Below, in pieces: positions 25,510 through 33,814 of a stretch of DNA of 64,000 bases. Position numbers and translations under genes: made by a program. The stretch is taken from assembly GCF_013141695.1 (NCBI RefSeq), contig NZ_WHNY01000004.1, forward strand, positions 333,480-397,479. Reading direction: 5' to 3'. Source of the stretch: Paenibacillus plantarum (GTDB lineage: Bacteria; Bacillota; Bacilli; Paenibacillales; NBRC-103111). A model generated the notes under the pieces. The model had not been told where the DNA came from, did not search any database, and saw only the letters and a program-made list of their open reading frames with translations. Position 1 is the first letter of the stretch. Each line of letters opens with the position of its first letter.

Positions 25510-26679
25510 TCACATTAGCCGCTTGTCACTCTTCAGCGTTTTGTCCCAATCTGCTCTAGCCATGTATACATTGGATTTGCCGCCCTCGTCGGAAGAGAAC
25601 AGGATATGCCGATCATCCCGGGTAAAGAGAGGATGCGGATGCGACATCTGGCTGCGCCAGGAAGTGCCGTGTGCACAAAGAAGGCCGACTTCTATCGAAT
25701 CCCCATCGTATTTTAACAATGACATATAGTTCCCGCTATCCTTCATTACTTCGCGAATGTGAGCACGATCGCCGACGCCCATCGTTTCCCCGTAGTTCAT
25801 CTGTACATGAGAGGGCCGGGTGTAGGGGTAATAATATCTTTTCTCGTTCGAACCATCCACGTTGATGAAAATATCGCCATGCAGCAAAAATTCATCCCCG
25901 ATCCGCTCCCTAGATGAATATTGAGCACCAACTCTGCCGCTAGCGGTAAAAAATTCATGTCCAATCCGCTCCAAATTCACCTTCTGATCCACGAGCGGGT
26001 ACACTTTGTCATGGTCTAAGCGTGCCGTCCACATTCTCTGAACCTGAAGCCATGGACCTTCATGGCAGAACACAATGATATTCGGGTCTACCGGGCTTAT
26101 ATTCACATGAGAAATATACTGTCCTTCTCCCCATACCACATAAGGGGTTTTTCGATCAATATCAAAGCGGATGACTACGCTCCTTGGTCTGCGGAAGTGT
26201 TTTTCCCTGTGCGTTGAATAAGTACTACCACTGTCCGTACAAAGCTCCATATGCTCCACATACGAAAAAGCGAGATATTTCCCAGAATTGTCGACAGATA
26301 GATCGCTGGGCTGAAAGCCACGGGGAATTTCCATGAGCTCCTCGGTTTCCAGATTATCAAGACGAACCCGCATCAGTGTACGGTCTGCAAAATAATACAC
26401 AATATGATGCCAGGCATCGAGTACGGAACTGAAAGGAATTACCCCCTCCTGATCGGTAATTTGCACCATTTGACCATCATCAAATTTTAATGTGTACAGT
26501 TGCATCGAACCGGAGCGGTTAGAAGCAACTAAGACGTAACTATTTTCACAATCGATCAATGTTTTGGTGAAATAGGGATGATACGTATCGCCGGAATTGT
26601 CGGTGAGCTGTACCACTTCGACGCCGGTCAATTCATCTTGCTTTCTGGTTATCGTTGAGTAATAAACATCGCCTTTCAC
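25510..26679 (-). CDS. ogl: Oligogalacturonate lyase (PL22)
   Basis: 389 residues, no signal peptide, seven-bladed propeller pattern. The family blocks are complete: ISHVNISPVDPNIIVFCHEGPW, and near the C-terminus Gln344, His347 and His349 in SQMSHPHP, with the same spacing as the metal ligands Gln-x-x-His-x-His of characterised PL22 enzymes. It splits short oligogalacturonides in the cytoplasm to 4-deoxy-hexoseulose uronate, which feeds the KDG/KDPG pathway; eda is at 49700. Start: GTG 26679 has GAGGAG nine bases upstream; TTG 26685 would be only 3 bases from that site. It lies 32 bases after the GH105 gene and is the last gene of cluster 3. Confidence 0.92.
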   Translation of the reverse strand: MKGDVYYSTITRKQDELTGVEVVQLTDNSGDTYHPYFTKTLIDCENSYVLVASNRSGSMQLYTLKFDDGQMVQITDQEGVIPFSSVLDAWHHIVYYFADRTLMRVRLDNLETEELMEIPRGFQPSDLSVDNSGKYLAFSYVEHMELCTDSGSTYSTHREKHFRRPRSVVIRFDIDRKTPYVVWGEGQYISHVNISPVDPNIIVFCHEGPWLQVQRMWTARLDHDKVYPLVDQKVNLERIGHEFFTASGRVGAQYSSRERIGDEFLLHGDIFINVDGSNEKRYYYPYTRPSHVQMNYGETMGVGDRAHIREVMKDSGNYMSLLKYDGDSIEVGLLCAHGTSWRSQMSHPHPLFTRDDRHILFSSDEGGKSNVYMARADWDKTLKSDKRLM

Positions 26680-26711
26680 AAACAACCACTCCTCGTCAAT
26701 TATTCTATAAC

Positions 26712-28913
26712 TTATAACGTTGCTAACATTCTGTTCATCCTATCGGCTTCGATTCCGGCAAGAAGGACGATGCCAATGCCATGCGGATCGTTCGTAACTG
26801 CCTTAAGGTCATACTTGTAATAATCAGGGGAATAGGAGTATTTGGAGCCGCAGCATACGCCATGGACCGATCCATTTCCCTCGAAAGCATGGCTGATCAA
26901 TGCGCTCCACGCTTTACGTACGGCATCCGCGTAAAGCAGAGGCTTATCCAGCCAGCCGAAGCGCACCCCTCTGGCAAAGGCATACATAAACATCGATGTG
27001 CAGGATGTTTCCTCAAAGGCATCTTCATCCGTCAATACTTGATGCCACAAGCCAGTCTTCCCTTGGCGAGCAAGCAACCCTTCCGAGAAATCTCGAAAAA
27101 AAGAAAGCAACGCCACCCTGTCCTGATGGTCTTCCGGCATCACCTCCAGCAGCTCCGATAACGAAAAAATAACCCAGCCATTGCCGCGTCCCCAAGGGAT
27201 CCCATTAGCCATATGAAACTTGAAATCATAGACATGAGACATCAGTTTTTTATCGGGGAGATATAAGTATTTCTTAAAAAGAAGGAACTGTCTGGCCGCT
27301 TCATCAAGCCACTTATGTTCACCAGTCAGCTTATAGTATCGGATCAGGAATGGGGTGCTCATGTACAAGTCGTCCGCCCATAACGTATTTTCCATGTAAT
27401 AACCTTTGGATTCACGATAGAATGCACCGTCATCCAGCCGCTCTTGCGTGCCCGCCATATAATCGGCAATGATATGCGCCAGCCTGACAAAACCATCATC
27501 CTGCGCCTCTTTATTTGCTTCCAGCATTGCACTGCCAATCGAACCGCAATCGTCGAGCATCTTCATATCCACTAGCTTCGTGTTAATCGCTGGATACCCA
27601 TACTGCTCACGATCCCACAGAGCGTAACTGTACATGGTCGTACACGCTTTTAGATGTTGTAGTACGTAACGGACCATATCATTGCGAGCAAGCTTTCTGC
27701 CCGTCTGAAGAAGACCGTACAAAGTCACGCCAATTGGATAGTTCCATCTTGCGTAACGAGCATTGTGTAGATAAGGTCTGATCCAAACGCCTGGTCTGTC
27801 TATCCGCCAGTATGTATAATTGCCAGCTTCTCTTGCTGCATCATCCGATTTGAACAAACTGTACATCGTTTGCAGCTGTTCTGGGACGATACCTTCAGCG
27901 CGTTCCATCGGTCCTAAATAAAACCAACATTCATCCGTTCCTTTCACGGGATATGGCTGACAGAATGAATACGCCTCATCTCCAGCGGATACTTCCAGTG
28001 AAAAACCCCACTCACTCTCCCCACAAGCCGACTCGACTAACCAATTATGCGTCCCGTATGCGAGATTAATTTCAACCTCAAATAGCCCTTCCGTCTCGGA
28101 TTTTGCGACTAGTTCGCTGTTAACCCAGATGCGCAACTGGCCGGTTGACCATCCCTTCAACACGAATGGATTCCGACCGGGTAGAACGGACTCCCCTTTC
28201 GACCAAGCATAGGCCACCTTACCCGTCTGAATGCCGAATATTCTTGCACAGTTCATCATCGACTGCTGATCCGCTGTTCGCGCCTGAGAAGGAAACCACC
28301 GGACGGGGGATTCCAATTCAGATCTTTTCACATCGGGAAAGGATGCTTCCCCGAACCGTTCATCGTCCAGCGGCTCCGAATACAACCAGCCACCACAGTC
28401 ATATCGCTCATAGAACGGATTCATAAAATCCAAAGGAGTCGAATGGCTGCGGTTTGAACCGAATATACAGCCGAAACCGGAAGCAACTTTGCGGAATACA
28501 AGCAAGAAAGTATTCCAGCCCTTTTGCAATTGTACGTCCACGATCTTACGTGTATCTCTATTCACTTCTTCGGCTACACCCGATTTATAGATCTGCTTGC
28601 CATTCAGCAGCAGCTTCGTCGGTCCATAACAATTGACAGCCGTCTCGACGGTCCTAACGTTATCACTCCATAGCATGCCAAGTGCGAAGGCATATTGACC
28701 ATAGGCAGCTTCAGGATGCTTTCCATGCATATTAAAATCAAATCTGCCATCCTGCAGCTGTGGGATTGAAAGCTTGCTATAGCATCGGAATACGAACGGA
28801 TGCGGGGGATTATTCGCTATATAGGCGCCTGCTATCGTTTCAAGGATGGCGTCCGTGTCCTGATCAGCCAGTTTATATTTCATGCTAGCTTCTAATTCAA
28901 AATACTGTTTCAT
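26712..28913 (-). CDS. GH105 unsaturated rhamnogalacturonyl/glucuronyl hydrolase with long N-terminal extension
   Basis: 733 residues, about twice the length of B. subtilis YteR. The C-terminal half (about 360-733) is an (alpha/alpha)6 barrel with GH105 blocks: ENTLWADDLYMSTPFL, with the catalytic-region Asp514/Asp515, and IPWGRGNGWVIF. The N-terminal half (about 1-350) is beta-rich with PA14/sandwich-like strands (GPTKLLLNGKQIYKSG, KGWNTFLLVFRKV). There is no signal peptide, so it should act inside the cell. It removes the unsaturated uronic acid left by lyases from rhamnogalacturonan or related oligomers. RBS AAGGAGG precedes ATG 28913. It lies between the secreted beta-helix gene and the oligogalacturonate lyase gene. 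Confidence 0.9.
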   Translation of the reverse strand: MKQYFELEASMKYKLADQDTDAILETIAGAYIANNPPHPFVFRCYSKLSIPQLQDGRFDFNMHGKHPEAAYGQYAFALGMLWSDNVRTVETAVNCYGPTKLLLNGKQIYKSGVAEEVNRDTRKIVDVQLQKGWNTFLLVFRKVASGFGCIFGSNRSHSTPLDFMNPFYERYDCGGWLYSEPLDDERFGEASFPDVKRSELESPVRWFPSQARTADQQSMMNCARIFGIQTGKVAYAWSKGESVLPGRNPFVLKGWSTGQLRIWVNSELVAKSETEGLFEVEINLAYGTHNWLVESACGESEWGFSLEVSAGDEAYSFCQPYPVKGTDECWFYLGPMERAEGIVPEQLQTMYSLFKSDDAAREAGNYTYWRIDRPGVWIRPYLHNARYARWNYPIGVTLYGLLQTGRKLARNDMVRYVLQHLKACTTMYSYALWDREQYGYPAINTKLVDMKMLDDCGSIGSAMLEANKEAQDDGFVRLAHIIADYMAGTQERLDDGAFYRESKGYYMENTLWADDLYMSTPFLIRYYKLTGEHKWLDEAARQFLLFKKYLYLPDKKLMSHVYDFKFHMANGIPWGRGNGWVIFSLSELLEVMPEDHQDRVALLSFFRDFSEGLLARQGKTGLWHQVLTDEDAFEETSCTSMFMYAFARGVRFGWLDKPLLYADAVRKAWSALISHAFEGNGSVHGVCCGSKYSYSPDYYKYDLKAVTNDPHGIGIVLLAGIEADRMNRMLATL

Positions 28914-28956
28914 TCTTTATCCTCCTTCCACCTTAAATAGAGGTTTCATGCTTGGG

Positions 28957-29000
28957 AAAAGCTCGATCACGTAGGAACCAACGTCCTGATGTGATCGAGC
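28957..29000 (-). terminator. Terminator or attenuator after the beta-helix gene
   Basis: GCTCGATCAC ... GTGATCGAGC is a perfect 10-bp stem with a 20-base loop. On the minus strand it is followed by TTTTCCC. It lies 20 bases after the stop at 29021 and 43 bases before the GH105 start, too close for a separate promoter, so GH105 is probably made from read-through past it. Confidence 0.75.
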
Positions 29001-29020
29001 ATGATTTGCGGCGCTGTCTC

Positions 29021-32000
29021 CTAGTTACCAGCTAGCGCTGCAATATTCGTACCGGTCAATACGCTGTTAAAGACATATACTTCGTCGATCTTGCCGTTAA
29101 AGGCATTCGAAAAATCCGGCCTTCTTCCTATAAACACATGTTGATTGTTGTTATATTGGGTAGACGGAATTGAACTCAGATTGGAGCTGCTTAACGCGCC
29201 GTTGACGTAGATCCTTAACGCAGTTCCCGGCTCGAATACGCCCGCCAGATGGACCCATTCTCCAACAGGTAGCGTCCCTGCCGTCACCACACTTATGGAA
29301 GAAGTTGCACCGGTAGCAATCTGGAAGACACCTTTTCCTCCGGAATTCATATAGAGACTCCATGATCTGGAATTGGAGCCGTTCTCCTTCGAGATGATTC
29401 TGCCCTCACTCGCATAGCTGTCGACATAGACCCATGCTGACAGAGACATAGCGCCCGTAAATTGCAGTTCAGCGGGAGTTCCCAGATCGACTTCATCGTT
29501 CGCACCATCGAAATCCAGACTGTTCCCAATTTTACCCGCTGTCCATACGGGGCCGTTAATCAGGGTTCCGTTCAAATGATTGCCCGAGGAATCCGATGCA
29601 ACGGTTCCTGAAGTCTCGTCAAGCTTCCAGTACCCCACAGGGGATGCTGAGCCAGGGCTAGACGATATTGTAAACTGAATCGTATACGTAGTGCTCGTCG
29701 TTCCATCGGAAGATGTCACTGTTACGGCAGCAGTGCCCGGCAGACTCACCGGTAAGTCATATGCCAATGTTGAAGGCGATGCTGAGCTGGCATCCAGCGG
29801 TGTCGCCGACACCGTCGGCACGCCAGAGCCAGCCGGCAATACGACATTGTAGCTATACGTACTCGGATCAAACCCCGCAACTCCCTGCCCATTCACCTGC
29901 AGGTCACCGAGCACCGCCGGCACGCGCACCTTGTACTCTGCTTGGTTGACGCCATTCACTGAGCTATTCGCCGTAATTGTTGCTGTACCGGCGTACACAC
30001 CAGCGATGTTAACTGACGGTACGTCGATAACTGACGAAGATGTAATCGTAGCTGCCGTACTGCTGGATTTCCAATCGGCATTCAGATTAGATGTGTTTGG
30101 GAATGCCTTGGTGGAGTCGAGCTGAACCGTTTGCCCAAAGGGCACTGTAACGGCTGTATTATCTGCTTTAATCGTAATCGGCACCGAATACCCATTCGTC
30201 AACCTTACAAACAGCGTCGAGTATTCAACTGCCCGGTTGAATGAAGCTTTCGTGCGGTCCACGTTAACCGTGAAAGTTACGGAAGAGTTACTTCCGAAGG
30301 TTCCTGCAGATGGCGTAACCGAATACCAATCTTCTTCCGCATTACGTCGAATCGTATAGCTGCCAGATCCACTGAGTGTGCCTGTCGAAATTGTGAACGT
30401 AGCTGAGCTGCTCGTATCAGGAATGCTAACCACATACTTATCTGACTGGAACGGGATTGGCCGTTTCGGGAACAAGCTGCTTGCCCCTTGCTCGAACGCT
30501 CCGATATCAGGAGACGCACCCGCGTACGCATCCGCAAAGTTGTTTACGATTGTTCCCTTATCCACAACGTTAACTTCCCTTGCCGTATTGATGCCAGAAG
30601 TCGTCGGTGTAAAGACACCTGCTTCCGGATTCATCATCTTGCCAATCTTGAACAAGCCATGTGCCTCGGCTCCCGGATTTGCATAAATATCCCCAGATCC
30701 ATCGGCATCCGTGCTGCGTCCCAACGCATCATAATCAAAATTCGTACCGGGGTTTACGGACGGACTATTATCCTCAATGTTGTAATAATTAGACGAGCCC
30801 TTGGTGAGATCCCTCATCACGACAATTAGATTATTTCGGGTACCGCCATACCAGTTCTTCGGCGTGCTGCTGCCAGTAATCGCTTTGGGAACTGCATAAA
30901 TCGTATTGTTGAAGAACCAAGTCTCACCTTTATAGACGGTGCTGCTGTTACCACCCAATTTGACGACCGACCCCGTGCCTGTTCTTCGATAATCATTCAG
31001 ATTATGGAACACATTATTAAATGCGTAGCTCGGCCCGACCATATTCGGAGCGAAGCTGGTGCCGGAATAGCTCATCTCGAACCGATTGTCGAACACTCGG
31101 ATATTCGATTGTCCACCGTCAAATTCGACACTATCATCATTGGCGTATCCGAAGAAATTGCCGTAGATATCTGCATCCTTATAAAATCCGCCGCTCTCCT
31201 GATTATTATAATAGCCGCTGATCACGTCATTGAACCGGTGGTACTCATCTGTTCCAATGAAATCGTTATATCTGACCACCATGCCGCCTGCGCTTCGGAG
31301 ATACATCGCCTCGGGTCCTTGAGGGTGAGAATTGCTAAACACTTGCCCATCCGAGGTGACACCTCCCCACGGGTTCGCATAGCCTCTCGGCTCATGCACA
31401 TAGCTGCGTTCGACAACGATATTCTTTGCATCCTCGATCCGGAAACCGGCATCCCCTTCCAGCATGTCTCCCTGCGCATCGATTGGTGTGCCGTAACCTA
31501 CATCACTTTTATTGATATAAGCCAACTGTGCAGCTGTATGCACGGTATCGACTGCCGTGCGCCCCCAGCCGGAAATATCCGCATTTGTAATGCGAACGTC
31601 GTGATCCGTGCTGTTCAAGTAGATGCCATTCTTGCTGCCGCCCTTGACAATAAAGCCATCCAGAATCGTATATGCCGTATTAGTAACCGTTACGGCGTTC
31701 TGAGTTAGCGTACCGGCATCGATGGTGAGACCTGTATCGTTAACAATTTTGATCCAGCCGCTGTTCGATCCGGTCAGCCCGTTTATGACCAATCCGCCGC
31801 TCGTATACAAACTGGATAACGAAATCGTCTGTGCGATCACGGGGTTCGAGGTCCAGGTTTGAACCGTTCCCGTTTCAGATTTGATGAGCGTGCTTCCGTA
31901 ATATACATCCGACTTGACATCATAGGACGTATTCTCATCCAGCCTCACAATGCTGCCTGAAAAAATCTCCTTACCTGGAATATAAATGGGATCCAGTGCA

Positions 32001-33052
32001 TTTTTCCACACCGTGTCCGCTGTTTTCTTGTAGTACAGATGACGGATTAGATCATCTCGTCCGCCTGCAATATAAGCACTAATGGAGTTAAAAGATGGCG
32101 TCAGCGTCAACCCGTACACCGGGGTAGGCACTCCGGCCGTCACCGTCACTAGAGCTGAAGCGGTGTACACCGTAGGGGTTGTGCTCGGCGGTGTGGTTGT
32201 TGTAGACGTAGCTGAGATGGTCGAAGTTCCGATATTCACTGCTGTGACAAGCCCTGTGTTCGCATCGACAGTAGCGACGGAGGAATTGCTGCTGCTCCAG
32301 ACGACTGCCTGCGGTGCTCCGGATGGAGCTACGGTGGCGATCAGTGTATCCGTGCCAGCTTTCTCGATCGACGTGGACGTCTTATTCAAAGTGACGCCTG
32401 TAACGGTACTCGGTGCCGTACCACCGGTTTGCACAAGGCTGATATCGTCTACATAAGCGGTCATGCTGCCGCTGACGGCGCTGCTTGAGAACACGTAGAT
32501 CCGCATATATTTCGCATTTGCGGGCACAGTGAAGTTATTTTGATACAATGTGTATCCAGATGTCGTCGTCCCCGTAACCGAGCCAACAATTACATCCGAA
32601 CCGACTGTCGTGGATCCGGTCGTGGAAAAGTTATCTGGCCCCGCTTTGTCATAAAACCGGACGACCATTCCCGTCGAGGATGCCGAGTTGGTACAAGCCG
32701 TTACATTCAAGTAAAAGGAAATGTTGTAGGTTTGACCGGGAATGACCGACACAAATTGCTGCGCTGGCGTCTTCTGACTGCCCGAACTTGCCGATACCTT
32801 CAAAGCATTGTTGCCCGAATGAGCATAGGTCGAACCCGCTGGGCTGCCGTTGGTAGCTTTCGATCCAGTAGAATCGATTTTCCAGTTGTCAAAGATGAGA
32901 ATACCTGAACCTGTCGCACTCTCGAACCCACCGTTCAGTAGATTGCCATTCCCGAAAGCTGCAGCAGGCTTCGCCATCCCTAATGGGATATAACCCAATA
33001 CCAAGCAAAACATGATGAGCTTGCATAATCGACTTTTCAATACGTTACTCAT
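29021..33052 (-). CDS. Secreted multi-domain right-handed beta-helix protein (probable polysaccharide lyase or glycosidase)
   Basis: 1343 residues. A signal peptide (about 1-32) is followed by a CBM4/9-like module (about 36-210) and a bacterial Ig-like (Big_2) repeat (about 215-310, VTGVTLNKTSTSIEKAGTDT). A linker leads to a parallel beta-helix (about 410-870) with rungs such as NAVTVTNTAYTILDGFIVKGG and DSVEFDGGQSNIRVFDNRFE. Beta-sandwich and cadherin-like modules follow, then a LamG/concanavalin-like domain (about 1138-1343). The helix layout fits PL1/PL9-like lyases or GH-type beta-helix enzymes acting on pectin. I cannot fix the family or the catalytic residues by eye. RBS AAAGGAGG precedes ATG 33052. 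It is placed between the SGNH esterase and GH105 genes, which fits extracellular pectin attack. Confidence 0.85.
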   Translation of the reverse strand: MSNVLKSRLCKLIMFCLVLGYIPLGMAKPAAAFGNGNLLNGGFESATGSGILIFDNWKIDSTGSKATNGSPAGSTYAHSGNNALKVSASSGSQKTPAQQFVSVIPGQTYNISFYLNVTACTNSASSTGMVVRFYDKAGPDNFSTTGSTTVGSDVIVGSVTGTTTSGYTLYQNNFTVPANAKYMRIYVFSSSAVSGSMTAYVDDISLVQTGGTAPSTVTGVTLNKTSTSIEKAGTDTLIATVAPSGAPQAVVWSSSNSSVATVDANTGLVTAVNIGTSTISATSTTTTPPSTTPTVYTASALVTVTAGVPTPVYGLTLTPSFNSISAYIAGGRDDLIRHLYYKKTADTVWKNALDPIYIPGKEIFSGSIVRLDENTSYDVKSDVYYGSTLIKSETGTVQTWTSNPVIAQTISLSSLYTSGGLVINGLTGSNSGWIKIVNDTGLTIDAGTLTQNAVTVTNTAYTILDGFIVKGGSKNGIYLNSTDHDVRITNADISGWGRTAVDTVHTAAQLAYINKSDVGYGTPIDAQGDMLEGDAGFRIEDAKNIVVERSYVHEPRGYANPWGGVTSDGQVFSNSHPQGPEAMYLRSAGGMVVRYNDFIGTDEYHRFNDVISGYYNNQESGGFYKDADIYGNFFGYANDDSVEFDGGQSNIRVFDNRFEMSYSGTSFAPNMVGPSYAFNNVFHNLNDYRRTGTGSVVKLGGNSSTVYKGETWFFNNTIYAVPKAITGSSTPKNWYGGTRNNLIVVMRDLTKGSSNYYNIEDNSPSVNPGTNFDYDALGRSTDADGSGDIYANPGAEAHGLFKIGKMMNPEAGVFTPTTSGINTAREVNVVDKGTIVNNFADAYAGASPDIGAFEQGASSLFPKRPIPFQSDKYVVSIPDTSSSATFTISTGTLSGSGSYTIRRNAEEDWYSVTPSAGTFGSNSSVTFTVNVDRTKASFNRAVEYSTLFVRLTNGYSVPITIKADNTAVTVPFGQTVQLDSTKAFPNTSNLNADWKSSSTAATITSSSVIDVPSVNIAGVYAGTATITANSSVNGVNQAEYKVRVPAVLGDLQVNGQGVAGFDPSTYSYNVVLPAGSGVPTVSATPLDASSASPSTLAYDLPVSLPGTAAVTVTSSDGTTSTTYTIQFTISSSPGSASPVGYWKLDETSGTVASDSSGNHLNGTLINGPVWTAGKIGNSLDFDGANDEVDLGTPAELQFTGAMSLSAWVYVDSYASEGRIISKENGSNSRSWSLYMNSGGKGVFQIATGATSSISVVTAGTLPVGEWVHLAGVFEPGTALRIYVNGALSSSNLSSIPSTQYNNNQHVFIGRRPDFSNAFNGKIDEVYVFNSVLTGTNIAALAGN

Positions 33053-33128
33053 TTAGTAGTTCCTCCTTTATGATGGACCCTAACAAACTAGTACGTTTTG
33101 CGCGTTATGAGCTTTGTAATTGTAGGTT

Positions 33129-33752
33129 TCAATTGTTGTGCAAGTAGCCGGCAATGAATGCAGCTTGCTGCTTTTGGATCTGCGGGACGTAATGTACATG
33201 ATCGCAGAACAGCATCTTGCTATCGCCCAGCTTTTGAGTAAATCTGTACAAATCTATGGTTTTGACTCCAGCAGCCTCCATAATCCGATCGGCAACTTCG
33301 TTATAGTGGATGACGTCGCGATTATACCGTACAAATTTCTTGATCTGCTCCTCATGGATGGCATCATCAACAGGCGTAGTCCTCACCCAAATTATTCGAA
33401 CAGGAAGAGGCTGCATAAGTTGTAGAATGTCCTGTAAGTTGGCTTCATACTGCTCTAATGGAACTTGCAGTTCGCCCGTCGACGGATTTCGTTTAATATC
33501 GTGCAACCCGCAATTTAGTAACAAAATGGAATGATTAAACAAACGATTAGAGACGAGATAGGATAAATATTGAAGAACCATGCCGCTGTCCCCACCGTTT
33601 GCGCCTCTCATCGCGTTGGGGAGATCTTGGTTTTCGTTAATGGCATACTGATCCTTCTTACGATCATACATTAGTTCACTTTCCAGCATTTTCTCCAAAT
33701 AGACCCCGTAATCGATCGAAATGCTGTCCCCTAAAACGAACATTTTATCCAA
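33129..33752 (-). CDS. SGNH/GDSL-family hydrolase, probable carbohydrate esterase
   Basis: 207 residues. Block I GDSISIDYG gives nucleophile Ser10. Block II-like GANGGDSG and block III-like NCGLHDI follow. The C-terminal Asp184-x-x-His187 (DHVH) completes the triad. There is no signal peptide, so it is cytoplasmic. SGNH enzymes in pectin clusters often remove acetyl groups from rhamnogalacturonan oligomers; that is inferred from the neighbours. Start: TTG 33752 is chosen because AAGGAGG lies seven bases upstream; the next in-frame ATG is 33743, and the frame also extends to 33797. It is transcribed 62 bases after the sensor gene. Confidence 0.83.
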   Translation of the reverse strand: MDKMFVLGDSISIDYGVYLEKMLESELMYDRKKDQYAINENQDLPNAMRGANGGDSGMVLQYLSYLVSNRLFNHSILLLNCGLHDIKRNPSTGELQVPLEQYEANLQDILQLMQPLPVRIIWVRTTPVDDAIHEEQIKKFVRYNRDVIHYNEVADRIMEAAGVKTIDLYRFTQKLGDSKMLFCDHVHYVPQIQKQQAAFIAGYLHNN

Positions 33753-33814
33753 CAATACTCCTCCTTTCAAATGCCCTGGAACACTTCCTAAACCCACCTC
33801 CTCTCTCAGCAGAT

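Noticed and set aside
31004..31708. 234-residue plus-strand frame
   Set aside because: Antisense to the beta-helix gene, whose repeats leave the opposite strand open; composition is Ile/His/Arg-rich and not protein-like.
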